From: an uncultured Clostridia bacterium
GTDB lineage: Bacteria > Bacillota > Clostridia > Oscillospirales > Acutalibacteraceae
Direction: 5' to 3'
Length of the DNA: 64,000 nt
NCBI GenBank assembly: GCA_947625785.1
Contig: CANQPS010000009.1
Location: forward strand, 55,096 to 119,095
The notes beneath the pieces were generated by a model. The model saw nothing but the letters and a program-made list of their open reading frames with translations, ran no database searches and had not been told where the DNA came from. The translations under genes were made by a program, and so were the position numbers. The number at the start of each line of letters is the position of its first letter. Within the stretch, counting starts at the first letter, position 1. Shown piece by piece: positions 1-10,850 of the stretch.

Positions 1-1
1 A

Positions 2-2011
2 GCTCCATTCCGTAAAATAGATAAAAGTACCGGAATAGTTACAAAAGAAGTTTTTTATATGTCTGCTGATGTGGAAGACGAGTTTGTAGTTGCACAGGCT
101 AATGAACCTCTTGATGAAGAAGGCAGATTTGTTAATAAAAAAGTAAATGGTCGTTATAAAGATGAGTTTGTTGAGGTCGAGAATACGGTTCCGGATTATA
201 TGGACGTATCTCCGAGAATGGTTGTATCGGTTGCTACGGCTATGATACCATTCCTTGAAAATGATGACGCAAACAGAGCTTTAATGGGTTCTAATATGCA
301 GCGTCAGGCAGTTCCTCTTATGGTAACGGAATCACCTATTGTCGGTACGGGTATGGAATATAAAGCAGGTGTTGACTCGGGAGTATGTGTACTTTCTGAG
401 GAGGACGGCGAAGTTCTTAGCGTAAGTGCCGACGAAGTTAAAGTAAAATATGACAGCGGCAGAATACAAACATTTAAATTGATTAAATTTAAGCGTTCAA
501 ATCAGGGAACTTGTGTAAATCAGATACCTGTTGTTGATAGAGGTCAAAGAGTTGTTAAGGGAGAGGTACTTGCAGACGGCCCTGCGACCAAAAACGGTGA
601 AATAAGTCTTGGTAAAAACGCTCTTATCGGTTTTATGACTTGGGAAGGTTATAACTATGAAGATGCCGTTCTTATCAATGAAAAAATAGTAAGAGATGAT
701 GTATATACATCGATTCATATAGAAGAATATGAAATGGAAGCAAGAGATACTAAGTTGGGTCCTGAAGAAATTACAAGAGATATCCCTAATGTCGGTGATG
801 ACCAACTTAAAGACCTCGATGAGAGAGGAATTATCTGTATAGGTTCAGAAGTACACGCCGGAGATATCCTTGTTGGTAAGGTTACACCTAAGGGCGAAAC
901 TGAATTGACAGCAGAAGAAAGATTACTAAGAGCTATTTTCGGTGAAAAGGCAAGAGAAGTAAGAGATACTTCTTTAAGAGTACCGCACGGAGAAAGCGGT
1001 ATCGTGGTTGATGTAAAGGTGTTTACAAGAGAAAACAGCGGACACGACGAATTATCACCGGGTGTTAATAAAGTCGTTCGCTGCTATCTCGCACAGAAGC
1101 GTAAAATTTCTGTCGGAGATAAAATGGCAGGTCGTCACGGTAACAAGGGTGTTGTTTCAAGAATACTCCCTGTCGAAGATATGCCATTCTTGCCGGACGG
1201 CACACCGCTTGATATAGTTCTTAATCCGTTGGGTGTTCCTTCCCGTATGAATATCGGTCAGGTTCTTGAAGTCCATTTGGGATATGCCGCAAAAGCACTC
1301 GGTTGGAAGATTATGACACCTGTATTTGACGGTGCTCACGAACAGGATATTTTCCAAGCCTTTGAGGACGCAGGTTACAGCCGTGACGGTAAAACAATAT
1401 TAAAAGACGGCAGAACAGGTGAATTTTTCGATAATCCTGTTACGGTAGGATATATGTACTACCTTAAACTGCACCACCTTGTTGATGATAAAATTCACGC
1501 CCGTTCAACAGGTCCTTATTCGCTCGTTACACAACAACCACTCGGAGGTAAAGCTCAATTTGGTGGTCAGCGTTTCGGTGAAATGGAGGTTTGGGCATTG
1601 GAGGCCTATGGTGCTGCCTATACTCTTCAAGAAATATTAACGGTTAAATCTGATGATGTTGTAGGTCGTGTTAAAACATACGAAGCTATTATCAAAGGTG
1701 AAAATGTTCCTACACCGGGTATTCCTGAGTCATTTAAGGTTCTTATCAAGGAATTACAGTCACTTGCACTCGATGTAAGAGTACTCGATAAAAATAATGC
1801 TGAAATCGACCTGAAACAAACTTACGATGATGAGGGTGTTGTAGAAGATGACACAACATTCCACGAGGATTTTGTAAGAGATGATATGACAGGCTATCAA
1901 ATTGACGATAATCCGGATAATGATGGTATATATTTTGACTCTGACGAAGGCGATTTACTCGAAACTGAGTCCGTTTATGATGATAGCGAAATGCTTGACT
2001 TTGACGAATGA
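2..2011 (+). CDS. rpoB: RNA polymerase beta subunit, 3' part (5' end outside window)
   Basis: Catalytic core subunit of RNA polymerase. The reading frame is open from base 2, and residues before the first internal Met ([11 protein letters not shown]...) already match RpoB, so this is a gene cut by the window edge and not one starting at base 59. About 669 residues remain. Visible landmarks are the [16 protein letters not shown] segment, the [15 protein letters not shown] segment that lines the active centre, and the C-terminal [20 protein letters not shown] clamp region. The protein ends in an acidic tail. rpoC follows after 18 bases with its own AGGAG site, the usual rpoBC operon arrangement. 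Confidence 0.98.
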   Translation, partial: APFRKIDKSTGIVTKEVFYMSADVEDEFVVAQANEPLDEEGRFVNKKVNGRYKDEFVEVENTVPDYMDVSPRMVVSVATAMIPFLENDDANRALMGSNMQRQAVPLMVTESPIVGTGMEYKAGVDSGVCVLSEEDGEVLSVSADEVKVKYDSGRIQTFKLIKFKRSNQGTCVNQIPVVDRGQRVVKGEVLADGPATKNGEISLGKNALIGFMTWEGYNYEDAVLINEKIVRDDVYTSIHIEEYEMEARDTKLGPEEITRDIPNVGDDQLKDLDERGIICIGSEVHAGDILVGKVTPKGETELTAEERLLRAIFGEKAREVRDTSLRVPHGESGIVVDVKVFTRENSGHDELSPGVNKVVRCYLAQKRKISVGDKMAGRHGNKGVVSRILPVEDMPFLPDGTPLDIVLNPLGVPSRMNIGQVLEVHLGYAAKALGWKIMTPVFDGAHEQDIFQAFEDAGYSRDGKTILKDGRTGEFFDNPVTVGYMYYLKLHHLVDDKIHARSTGPYSLVTQQPLGGKAQFGGQRFGEMEVWALEAYGAAYTLQEILTVKSDDVVGRVKTYEAIIKGENVPTPGIPESFKVLIKELQSLALDVRVLDKNNAEIDLKQTYDDEGVVEDDTTFHEDFVRDDMTGYQIDDNPDNDGIYFDSDEGDLLETESVYDDSEMLDFDE

Positions 2012-2029
2012 TGAAAGGAGCTATAAAAT

Positions 2030-5000
2030 ATGGCTTTTAATACATTTGAATCAATTAAAATAGGTCTTGCCTCACCGGAACAAATAAGAAATTGGTCACA
2101 CGGTGAAGTTAAAAAACCTGAAACTATAAATTACCGCACCTTGAAACCTGAGCCGGGCGGACTCTTTTGCGAACGCATATTTGGACCTCAGAAAGACTGG
2201 GAATGTCATTGCGGAAAATATAAAAGAATTCGTTTTAAGGGTAAAAAATGTGAAAAATGTGGTGTTGAAGTTACTCGTTCAAAGGTAAGAAGAGAAAGAA
2301 TGGGTCATATTGAACTTGCAGCCCCTGTATCTCATATATGGTACTTTAAAGGAATACCATCAAGAATGGGACTTATTCTTGATATTTCTCCAAGATTACT
2401 TGAAAAGATTATTTATTTTGCATCATATATAGTAGTCGACCCGGGAAAAGTAGAGGAACTCAGAAAATATCAGATATTATCCGAAAAAGAATACAGAGAT
2501 TACGAAGAGAAATATGAAGATGATTTTACAGCACTTATGGGTGCTGAGGCCATTAAGAGACTTTTGATGGATATAGACCTCGACAAACTCTCCGAAGAAC
2601 TAAAAGAAGAACTTAAAGACGCTACCGGTCAGAAAAAAGTAAGAATAGTAAAAAGACTTGAAGTTGTAGAATCATTCCGTATGTCAGGCAACAGACCTGA
2701 ATGGATGATTATGGACGCAATTCCTGTAATTCCGCCGGATATAAGACCTATGGTACAGCTTGACGGCGGCAGATTTGCTACATCGGACCTTAATGACCTA
2801 TACCGCAGAGTTATCAACAGAAACAGCAGATTGAAAAAATTACTCGAACTTAATGCCCCTGATATCATTGTAAGAAATGAAAAGCGTATGCTGCAGGAAT
2901 CTGTCGATGCACTTATCGACAACGGCAGGCGTGGCAGACCTGTTACAGGTCCTAATAACAGAGCATTAAAATCATTATCTGATATGCTTAAAGGTAAACA
3001 AGGTCGTTTCCGTCAAAATCTTCTCGGTAAGCGTGTTGACTATTCGGGTCGTTCCGTTATTGTAGTAGGTCCTGAACTTAAAATGTATCAGTGCGGTCTT
3101 CCTAAGGAAATGGCACTTGAATTATTTAAACCGTTCGTTATGAAAAGACTTGAAGAAACCGGTGTCGTTGCTAATATAAAAGCAGCCCGCAAAGCCGTTG
3201 AAAGAGCAAAACCGGAAGTATGGGACGCACTTGAAGTGGTTATAAAAGGACACCCTGTATTACTTAACAGAGCACCTACACTTCACAGACTTGGTATCCA
3301 GGCTTTTGAACCTGTACTTGTAGAAGGCAGAGCCTTAAAGCTGCACCCTCTTGTATGTACGGCTTATAACGCCGACTTTGACGGTGACCAAATGGCTGTT
3401 CACGTTCCATTGTCTGCTGAGGCACAAGCTGAAGCAAGATTTTTGATGTTGGCTGCCGGAAACTTATTAAAGCCGTCAGATGGTCGTCCTGTTGCTGTTC
3501 CTACACAGGATATGATACTTGGTTCATATTATTTGACTCTTGATAAAGAAGGAGAGTTGGGTGAAGGTAAGGTATTTGCGGATTTTGATGAAGCATTAAT
3601 GGCGTATGACGCAAAAGTTATCAGCCTTCACGCAAGAATTAAGGTAAGACATTATAAGAAAATTGATGGCGTAATGAAATCTCAACTTATTGAAACAACA
3701 GTAGGTAAGATTATATTTAACCAGCCAATACCACAGGATTTAGGATTTGTTGACCGTAGTAAGCCGGAAAATCAATTTAGACTTGAAATTGAATTTCTTG
3801 TAGGTAAAAAACAACTCGGTCAAATTATTGATAAGTGTATAAAAGTACACGGTGCAAATATTACATCAAAAGTACTTGATGATATTAAGTCGCAAGGTTA
3901 TAAGTATTCAACAAAAGGTGCTATAACAGTTGCGGTATGTGATGCGGAAATTCCGCCAGCCAAAAAGGAAATTATCGGCGATGCTGAAAAAATGATTGAT
4001 AGAATTACTGCTAAATATAGACGAGGTCTTATGTCCAATCAGGAGCGCTATGAAGCTGTTCTTAAAGTTTGGGAAAAAGCTACAAATGATGTTGCCGACG
4101 CATTAAAAAATAATCTTGGCAGATATAATCCTATATTTATGATGGCAGATTCCGGCGCTCGTGGTAGTATGAGCCAAATTCGTCAGCTTGCAGGTATGCG
4201 TGGTCTTATCGCTAATACATCCGGTAAGACAATCGAAATTCCTATTAGGGCTAATTATCGTGAAGGTCTTAACATTTTGGAATACTTTATTTCATCTCGT
4301 GGTGCAAGAAAAGGTCTTGCTGATACAGCGCTGCGTACAGCAGACTCTGGTTATCTTACAAGGAGACTTGTTGATGTATCACAAGAAGTTATCATAAGAG
4401 AAGACGATTGTGGTACTAAGGAAGGTCTTACAGTATTTGAAATTTGCGAAGGCAAGGAATCAATCGAGCCGCTGTACGAGCGTCTTTTGGGCAGATACTT
4501 ATGCGAGGACTTTGTTTCTGAGGAGACAGGTGAGGTCATTGTATCTAAGGATAAAATGATGAGAGATGAAGATGCCGAAAAGATAGTAAACGCAGGTGTT
4601 AAAAAAATAAAAATACGCTCTATTCTTAGCTGTCGTGCAAAACACGGTGTATGTAAAAAATGTTATGGTGCTAACCTTGCAAATGGTATGCCTGTAACAG
4701 TTGGTGAAGCAGTAGGTATTATTGCTGCACAATCAATCGGTGAGCCTGGTACACAGCTTACAATGCGTACATTCCATACAGGTGGTGTCGCAAGTGCCGA
4801 AGATATTACACAAGGTTTGCCTCGTGTAGAAGAACTTTTTGAAGGTCGTAAACCGAAACATCTTGCTATTATCAGTGAAATTGCCGGTGAGGTAAGATTC
4901 CAAGATATTAAGAAAAATCGTCACGCCGTTATATTTAATAAGGAAACAAATCAGGAAGCAACATATTTGATACCGTTTGGTTCAAGGGTTAAAGTTGAAG

Positions 5001-5554
5001 AAGGTCAAATTATCGAGGCCGGCGATATGATTACAGAAGGTTCAATTAATCCGCACGATGTACTTGCTATTAAAGGTCCTGATGCTGTTCAAGACTATCT
5101 TATACAAGAAGTACAAAAGACATATCGCCAACAGGGTGTTGATATTAATGATAAGCATATCGAAGTTATTGTTCGTCAAATGATGAAGAAAGTACGAATT
5201 GATGAGCAAGGTTCAACGGATATGCTTTCCGGAACACTTGTAGACAAACTTGATGTTATATTTGCAAATGAGGCAATACAAAAAAGAATTGACGATGGAG
5301 AAACAGGTCTTAACTTGGCAACTTATACGCCTGTATTGCTTGGTATTACAAAGGCATCATTAGCAACAGATTCTTTCTTGTCAGCAGCCTCTTTCCAAGA
5401 AACAACCAGAGTTCTTACCGATGCGGCAATTAAAGGAAAAATAGACCCATTATTGGGACTTAAAGAAAATGTTATTATCGGTAAACTTGTTCCGGCAGGA
5501 ACAGGTATGCACCGTTACAGTGATGTAGAACTCGAAGAAAATAACAAAATATAA
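2030..5554 (+). CDS. rpoC: RNA polymerase beta' subunit
   Basis: Largest core subunit of RNA polymerase, 1174 residues, a normal length for Clostridia. The N-terminal zinc finger is visible as CHCGKY...KCEKCG near residue 60. The Mg2+-binding catalytic motif [12 protein letters not shown] lies near residue 450. The second zinc site [11 protein letters not shown] is near residue 870, followed by the trigger-loop segment [16 protein letters not shown]. The ATG start has an AAGGAG site 8 bases upstream. It is co-transcribed with rpoB and followed directly by a hairpin terminator. Confidence 0.99.
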   Translation: MAFNTFESIKIGLASPEQIRNWSHGEVKKPETINYRTLKPEPGGLFCERIFGPQKDWECHCGKYKRIRFKGKKCEKCGVEVTRSKVRRERMGHIELAAPVSHIWYFKGIPSRMGLILDISPRLLEKIIYFASYIVVDPGKVEELRKYQILSEKEYRDYEEKYEDDFTALMGAEAIKRLLMDIDLDKLSEELKEELKDATGQKKVRIVKRLEVVESFRMSGNRPEWMIMDAIPVIPPDIRPMVQLDGGRFATSDLNDLYRRVINRNSRLKKLLELNAPDIIVRNEKRMLQESVDALIDNGRRGRPVTGPNNRALKSLSDMLKGKQGRFRQNLLGKRVDYSGRSVIVVGPELKMYQCGLPKEMALELFKPFVMKRLEETGVVANIKAARKAVERAKPEVWDALEVVIKGHPVLLNRAPTLHRLGIQAFEPVLVEGRALKLHPLVCTAYNADFDGDQMAVHVPLSAEAQAEARFLMLAAGNLLKPSDGRPVAVPTQDMILGSYYLTLDKEGELGEGKVFADFDEALMAYDAKVISLHARIKVRHYKKIDGVMKSQLIETTVGKIIFNQPIPQDLGFVDRSKPENQFRLEIEFLVGKKQLGQIIDKCIKVHGANITSKVLDDIKSQGYKYSTKGAITVAVCDAEIPPAKKEIIGDAEKMIDRITAKYRRGLMSNQERYEAVLKVWEKATNDVADALKNNLGRYNPIFMMADSGARGSMSQIRQLAGMRGLIANTSGKTIEIPIRANYREGLNILEYFISSRGARKGLADTALRTADSGYLTRRLVDVSQEVIIREDDCGTKEGLTVFEICEGKESIEPLYERLLGRYLCEDFVSEETGEVIVSKDKMMRDEDAEKIVNAGVKKIKIRSILSCRAKHGVCKKCYGANLANGMPVTVGEAVGIIAAQSIGEPGTQLTMRTFHTGGVASAEDITQGLPRVEELFEGRKPKHLAIISEIAGEVRFQDIKKNRHAVIFNKETNQEATYLIPFGSRVKVEEGQIIEAGDMITEGSINPHDVLAIKGPDAVQDYLIQEVQKTYRQQGVDINDKHIEVIVRQMMKKVRIDEQGSTDMLSGTLVDKLDVIFANEAIQKRIDDGETGLNLATYTPVLLGITKASLATDSFLSAASFQETTRVLTDAAIKGKIDPLLGLKENVIIGKLVPAGTGMHRYSDVELEENNKI

Positions 5555-5566
5555 AAATTTATCAAT

Positions 5567-5595
5567 AAGGGTGCTGATAAAATATCAGTACCCTT
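5567..5595 (+). terminator. Terminator after rpoC
   Basis: Thirteen-base-pair stem (AAGGGTGCTGATA with TATCAGTACCCTT, one G-U pair) around a 3-base loop, 12 bases after the rpoC stop. The tail is T-rich but broken (GTTTATT). It most likely ends the rpoBC transcript. Confidence 0.8.
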
Positions 5596-5633
5596 GTTTA
5601 TTGGAATATAACTGCTAATGAGGTAAGAAATAA

Positions 5634-6899
5634 ATGGAAAATTTTAAAGAATATTTTATAATCAAGCAAAGAACAATCAGACGCCAAAGTTCTAATTTTT
5701 TGAAATGGTTTTTAATTTCCGTATCTGTGGGGTTATTTATAGGAGTAATCGGGACTTTATTTAGATATTTGATAGATATGGCAAATGATATTCAAAAAAA
5801 TAATTGGTGGCTGATATTTTTACTGCCAATAGGCGGAATTGTAATAGTTTTTCTTTATAAATTATGCAGAGATTCTGACAGCGGAACAAATACAATTATA
5901 AGAGCTGTAAGAAGTGAGGATAAGCCATCATATTTTACGCCTCTATTGATATTTGTCAGTACAATAATAACTCATCTGTTTGGAGGTTCGGCGGGCAGAG
6001 AAGGTGCAGCACTGCAAATTGGCGGAGGAATAGGTTCTACAATTGGCAGCATTTTTAAAATGAATAAAAATGATATGAAAATTATTACAATGTGCGGAAT
6101 GAGTGCAGGATTTTCGGCAGTATTCGGAACTCCGATAGCTGCATCAATTTTCGCTATGGAAGTGACAAGCGTTGGAATTATGTATTATGCCGCATTAGTG
6201 CCTTGTGTTATTTCTGCATTTGTCGCAAAGGAAATTACAATACTTTTAGGTGCGTCAAGTACAGTGTATGATATGGTTATTTTTCCGAATGTGAATTTTG
6301 TATCTTTCGGACAAACAGCCTTGATGGGTGTATTGTGTGCGGTACTGAGTATAATTTTTTGTGAAAGTTTAAAATTAACATCAAAATATTATGCTAAGTT
6401 AATAAATAATAAATATTTAAGAATATTTATAGGAGGATTATTGATTATTGCCTTAACCTTCCTCGTAGGCAGCAGAGATTACAATGGAGCAGGAGGAGCA
6501 ATAATAATAAATGCTTTATCGGGAAATGCCCGACCGGAAGCCTTTGCTTTAAAATTAATCTTCACAGTGCTAACTCTTGGGGCAGGATATAAAGGCGGAG
6601 AAATTATACCTACATTCTTTATAGGTTCAACATTTGGGTGTTTAATTGGAGAAATGATAGGTTTACCGGCATCATTTGGGGCAAGTATCGGAATGATGGC
6701 ATTATTTTGTGGAGTAACAAATTGTCCAATAGCCTCAATTATGATTTCGATAGAGTTATTTGGAGTAAATGGTTTGTGGCTTTTTGCGGTTGCGATAGCT
6801 ATAAGTTATAGACTTTCGGGATATTATAGTCTTTATGCAGGACAAAAAATAGCTCAGTCTAAAAAACGCATAGAATTTATAGACAAAAAAACGCATTAG
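5634..6899 (+). CDS. CLC-family anion/H+ antiporter, possibly fluoride type
   Basis: Polytopic membrane protein of 421 residues with about ten hydrophobic segments. The CLC core motif GGSAGREGAALQIGGG is near residues 118-133; it contains the GREG glutamate that gates transport. It is followed by GFSAVFGTPIAASIFAMEV. The usual chloride-selective GSGIP motif near residue 85-90 is not visible (the region reads DSDSGTNTI). That, together with the HLFGGSAGREG context, resembles the CLC-F fluoride/proton antiporters more than chloride ClC proteins. No CBS domains follow. The ATG has a GAGGT site. It stands alone between the rpoC terminator and a 320-base gap. Family membership is certain; the fluoride assignment is inference. 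Confidence 0.85.
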   Translation: MENFKEYFIIKQRTIRRQSSNFLKWFLISVSVGLFIGVIGTLFRYLIDMANDIQKNNWWLIFLLPIGGIVIVFLYKLCRDSDSGTNTIIRAVRSEDKPSYFTPLLIFVSTIITHLFGGSAGREGAALQIGGGIGSTIGSIFKMNKNDMKIITMCGMSAGFSAVFGTPIAASIFAMEVTSVGIMYYAALVPCVISAFVAKEITILLGASSTVYDMVIFPNVNFVSFGQTALMGVLCAVLSIIFCESLKLTSKYYAKLINNKYLRIFIGGLLIIALTFLVGSRDYNGAGGAIIINALSGNARPEAFALKLIFTVLTLGAGYKGGEIIPTFFIGSTFGCLIGEMIGLPASFGASIGMMALFCGVTNCPIASIMISIELFGVNGLWLFAVAIAISYRLSGYYSLYAGQKIAQSKKRIEFIDKKTH

Positions 6900-7092
6900 C
6901 TGTGTTGGAAATATATGAAAATCAAATTTATGAATTTTGCACATAATTAAAAATTTGTTTTTGTGCAAAATTAATGTTAAATTAGAGCTTTATGCTTTTA
7001 TTTGGAAACAAAATGTAAACATTAATAGTCAAAATATCCAAATATATTGCTCAATATTTGTAAAAGTGTTTAATTTTAATAAAGGTGTATGC

Positions 7093-7121
7093 TTGACATA
7101 AAATTTATTTAGTTGTAAAAT
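7093..7121 (+). promoter_or_regulatory. Promoter of the surface-fibre locus
   Basis: TTGACA, a 17-base spacer, then TAAAAT. The -35 box is a perfect consensus, the -10 box has one mismatch and the spacing is optimal. It lies about 100 bases before the fibro-slime ATG and points into it. Confidence 0.75.
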
Positions 7122-7143
7122 AGGTGTAAATTAAAAGTAATAA

Positions 7144-7163
7144 GTAACAAGTATTCTTGTTAT
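7144..7163 (+). promoter_or_regulatory. Leader inverted repeat
   Basis: GTAACAAG and CTTGTTAT around a TATT loop: an 8-bp stem including one G-U pair, just after the expected transcription start. There is no following T run, so it is not a simple terminator. It could be an operator or an mRNA-stabilising hairpin; the function is unknown. Confidence 0.35.
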
Positions 7164-7220
7164 AAGCAACGGTTTTTATTAAAGTTGTGACTATACTTAG
7201 GAAAGGCGGTATTTTAAATT

Positions 7221-10200
7221 ATGAGAATTATTGTAAGAAAGGCAGAAGCGTACAGCAGGAAGTCGGTAGCTGTTTTTATGGCTATGTGTCTTTTACTTTC
7301 CTGTATGGTGATAGGATTGACAACGGTGAGCATTGGTGATGTTAATGCTGCTGTTGGTTATAGTGGTAAAACAAAGTATGTCAATGCGGATTTTTTTGAT
7401 TATTATTATGATGACCAGATATTAAATAATCAACAAACACCTCAAACAGGAGCAACATATAAAAATCCGTATACAATATTTAATTCTTTAATTTCTGCTT
7501 CTAAAGAAGATGGTGAAAAATTTACAACTTCTATATTTGAATGGACGGCAAATGTAAGAAATTGGCAAAATCAACCTACATCTATTGAGATTCATATTTG
7601 GGTTGATGGTGGTTCAGACATAACTGTGTGGGATAGTACAGACCCAAAAATGAACATACTTTACAATAGTAACACTGGTGTTATGACTGCTACTTATACT
7701 GTAGATGTAGAATTAGCTAAGAAAATTGATAGTAATATTAAAAGTGGAAGAACAGTTAGGTGGATGTTGCATTATAAAGATGCTGGCGGTGAGTATCAAA
7801 CTAGTAGTAATTATATTTTAAATAATGGCTGGGGAAGAAAAATTAAAATTAATGCTAGCAGTTCTACAAGTCCTGCTATATCATATGAAGGTAGCAATTT
7901 GACAGTATCTACGGCAGGATGTTTATATGATATACCGCTTTACTTTGGGCAGTTTTGGATAGATAAAGAAAATACAAGTACATATAATAGTATGTCTGCT
8001 AGTACTCAAGGGTTAAATAATTTCTATTGGGGTGCAAACCTTGCTTTTAGACCAGTTACCAATTCAAATACTGCAAAACAATATAACACTGTTGCACAAG
8101 GAATAGTTGATAGTAAAAGTGGTGAAAATGTTCTGCAAAATGGTAAATCTTTACCATATTTTGACAAAGAATGGATTAGTAATACTACATATACTAATGG
8201 TAACCCAGTGGCTGATTATACAAATGTTTCGTTTCCTTTTTATGAATTTATAGATGATTATGGTGTTAAGCATTATAAATTTGATTCTAATGAAAAGGCT
8301 GTTTATATTGATAAAAATAATGGAAAAGATGAAAATTTGATTGAATATAGCAGTTCAAATGTTCACGGTACAAATACAGGTGGCGGCGATGAGGGTATAG
8401 GTTTTTTTCCTTTTAATACTGTTGCAGATTCGCAATCTCAAAAAATCAATTATGGTTTCGGTGCAAGATTTGATATTGACTTTTCTATAACAAAAACAGG
8501 TAAATATAATGGCCAAGATTTATCGTTTGAATTTAAGGGCGACGATGATGTTTGGGTATTTATAGATGATGTACTTGTTCTTGATATGGGCGGCGGACAT
8601 AAAGAAGCACACGGAACAATTAATTTTGCAACAGGTGATGCTGTTATAGAGTATGCAGGAAATGCTACGACACAAACTATTAAAAGTGACAGTATGACCA
8701 GTTTAGGAATTGTAACAAATAAGAAAATAAATATTTATGATGGTAGTGATGGTATATCTTTAAATTTAAAAGATGGCAAAGAACATAGAATTACAATGTA
8801 TTATATGGAAAGAGGTATGTTAAACTCTAATTTATATGTTGATTTTAGTGCTGTTTTGGGTTCAACATTAAAAATAGAAGACGTATTAGATACAAGCGAT
8901 GTTAACGAGAAATTTTTATCAGAGTTGCAAAAAGCAGCTGAAAAAGATATATTTAACTATGAATTAAAAAATGATAGTGAATATGAGGGTTCAGATGTAT
9001 TGATGTATCCAAGTAATGTTGATGTTAGTCGTGTAAATGGTGGTATTACTACTTGGCTTAGCAAACAAAATACTTCACCTAAAACAAAAAATAACTTTAT
9101 TCCAAATACAGAAAATAAAGTAAAAAATGTAAACTTTGCTTGGGCTGATACGTCAGGGCAAACAACTGGTCAAGTAGATGATTTGGTAGGTCAAACAGAT
9201 GGAGATGGTATATTAAGATTAATGCACTCACAAAGTGCTACATTTACTGGTCAATTTGTAATTGATAGTAATATGACTGTGAATTTAAAATCACTTACCA
9301 CACAAGGTGAAACACCAGAAGGTGGTATTACACCATTAAATAGTAATAGTGGAAGAAATCCTAGTGATTATTATACTACAACATCAGTGGTTAAAGATGC
9401 TGACAATAAGGATGTAACCGTAACTGCTGATGGAAGTTATAAATTCAATAATAATTCAGGTAAAGGTAATGTAATTTTAACACAGACATTTACGCATAAA
9501 GTAAAAACAGGCTCATTAACCATAGAAAAGAAAGTATCTAATGATGATAATACTAATAACGAGTTTGAATTTGAAGTAGTGTTTAGTGACATATTTGGTG
9601 ATCCAACTTCCGGTACAGTAACAGAAAGTTTTACACTTACAAATGGTGGAAGTAAGACAATAGAAGGTATTCCTGTTGGAACAGAATACACTATAACTGA
9701 AAGTTCTGGTGAAGGATATATAGTCAAAGAGATAAATTCTTCTGATGGTACTTCTGTGACAAATACTGTAAATACAGAAACTTCTACCGGTACAATTCCA
9801 GTGGGTAATGATGGCGTAGAAGTGAAAGTTACATATACTAATGAATTAGTAAGAGATATAACTATTGCTAAGGAAGTTTACGAAAGTGATGAAACTAATA
9901 GGGATTCTGATGATACAACAAACTTTACTTTTAAAATAACTCTTACTAAGGGCGGAGCACCATATACAGAAACAATAGCTACTGATGATCCCGGTACTAC
10001 TGTAAGCAATGGCAGCAAAGTAACGATTAATCAAAGTCAAACTATAAAATTGAAAAATGTACCAATAGATGTTACGGTTGCTATCAATGAAGATTCAGCA
10101 GCAGGTTATGAATTATTTGCAGTTAATGACAGTTCGAGTACCTCTGTAACTGATAATAGTACATCGAATAAAACTTACACATTCAAGAATAAGAAAGTAT

Positions 10201-10808
10201 CTGCACCAGCTGGAAAAGCTACAATACAAATTAAAAAGTATATAGATGAGTTGTACTATGGTGAAAGTGATAATCCGCACGGATTTTCTGAGGATTATTC
10301 GTTAGTAGGCACTAAAAATGCTGTTGACCCTCACGGCTATGAAGCATATACAAAGGCAGAACAGAGTTTTATTTTCAAAATAGAAAAAATTGACAATACA
10401 TCTAATAAAGTTTTAAGTACAGCTTATGTTGTATTGAAGTTCGATTCAAACAGCAGTAGGCTCGGAACAAGTGTTAACTCAGCAGGTATTGAATATTGGT
10501 ACTATCAGGAAACCGAAGTTTTCGAAGTAGAACCGGGTTATAGTTACAGGATTTATGAGATGTTAGATGATAATAATAATATAGCTTGGAAATATAACTT
10601 TGTGGATTATGATCATAGTTATTATAAAGCTGGTGGTGGTAGCCCTGTTACTGGTGGCAGCGTTATGTATACTAATAAATATCAAACGTTTTATAGTGTA
10701 GAAGATGGCGACAGTATAGAAATAACTTTCTATGACAAAAAAAATACTGCAAAATCACCTATTGAGGGCGATATGTCATCAAAGAAAAACGAGATTAGTG
10801 TAGCTTAG
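7221..10808 (+). CDS. Secreted fibro-slime domain protein with pilin-type repeats
   Basis: Large secreted protein, 1195 residues. A Sec signal peptide covers roughly residues 1-43 (basic start, hydrophobic core, cleavage likely near VNAAV). A fibro-slime/PA14-like domain lies at about 400-550 (FGARFDIDFSITKTGKYNG, FEFKGDDDVWVFIDD, LDMGGGHKEAHG). Three beta-sandwich modules follow at about 762-875, 876-990 and 997-1165. The first two show the Lys...Glu...Asn pattern of Cna-B/Spy0128-like domains (LTIEKKV, YTITES, VTYTNE), which can form internal isopeptide bonds. There is no LPxTG motif and no C-terminal membrane helix. It is the first gene of a locus that continues with a SipW-like peptidase and four TasA-like proteins, so a structural role outside the cell is likely. 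The exact function is unknown. Confidence 0.85.
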   Translation: MRIIVRKAEAYSRKSVAVFMAMCLLLSCMVIGLTTVSIGDVNAAVGYSGKTKYVNADFFDYYYDDQILNNQQTPQTGATYKNPYTIFNSLISASKEDGEKFTTSIFEWTANVRNWQNQPTSIEIHIWVDGGSDITVWDSTDPKMNILYNSNTGVMTATYTVDVELAKKIDSNIKSGRTVRWMLHYKDAGGEYQTSSNYILNNGWGRKIKINASSSTSPAISYEGSNLTVSTAGCLYDIPLYFGQFWIDKENTSTYNSMSASTQGLNNFYWGANLAFRPVTNSNTAKQYNTVAQGIVDSKSGENVLQNGKSLPYFDKEWISNTTYTNGNPVADYTNVSFPFYEFIDDYGVKHYKFDSNEKAVYIDKNNGKDENLIEYSSSNVHGTNTGGGDEGIGFFPFNTVADSQSQKINYGFGARFDIDFSITKTGKYNGQDLSFEFKGDDDVWVFIDDVLVLDMGGGHKEAHGTINFATGDAVIEYAGNATTQTIKSDSMTSLGIVTNKKINIYDGSDGISLNLKDGKEHRITMYYMERGMLNSNLYVDFSAVLGSTLKIEDVLDTSDVNEKFLSELQKAAEKDIFNYELKNDSEYEGSDVLMYPSNVDVSRVNGGITTWLSKQNTSPKTKNNFIPNTENKVKNVNFAWADTSGQTTGQVDDLVGQTDGDGILRLMHSQSATFTGQFVIDSNMTVNLKSLTTQGETPEGGITPLNSNSGRNPSDYYTTTSVVKDADNKDVTVTADGSYKFNNNSGKGNVILTQTFTHKVKTGSLTIEKKVSNDDNTNNEFEFEVVFSDIFGDPTSGTVTESFTLTNGGSKTIEGIPVGTEYTITESSGEGYIVKEINSSDGTSVTNTVNTETSTGTIPVGNDGVEVKVTYTNELVRDITIAKEVYESDETNRDSDDTTNFTFKITLTKGGAPYTETIATDDPGTTVSNGSKVTINQSQTIKLKNVPIDVTVAINEDSAAGYELFAVNDSSSTSVTDNSTSNKTYTFKNKKVSAPAGKATIQIKKYIDELYYGESDNPHGFSEDYSLVGTKNAVDPHGYEAYTKAEQSFIFKIEKIDNTSNKVLSTAYVVLKFDSNSSRLGTSVNSAGIEYWYYQETEVFEVEPGYSYRIYEMLDDNNNIAWKYNFVDYDHSYYKAGGGSPVTGGSVMYTNKYQTFYSVEDGDSIEITFYDKKNTAKSPIEGDMSSKKNEISVA

Positions 10809-10850
10809 TTTAAGGAAAATAACTGTATCACGAGGGGAATTTTTTAAGAT

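Larger units (their letters stand above)
6900..7220 (+). other. Intergenic leader region before the fibro-slime gene
   Basis: A 321-base AT-rich gap without a credible ORF. It holds a strong sigma-A type promoter (7093-7121), a short inverted repeat (7144-7163) and an AGGAAAGGCGG ribosome binding site. The untranslated leader would be roughly 90 bases. I see no known riboswitch class in it. Confidence 0.6.

Noticed and set aside
497..5000. Many short open frames on the opposite strand of rpoB and rpoC
   Set aside because: They have no ribosome binding sites or family resemblance and lie wholly inside highly conserved coding sequence.
5596..5633. Possible fluoride riboswitch before the CLC gene
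   Set aside because: Only 38 bases separate the rpoC terminator from the start codon, and none of the conserved aptamer segments can be found.
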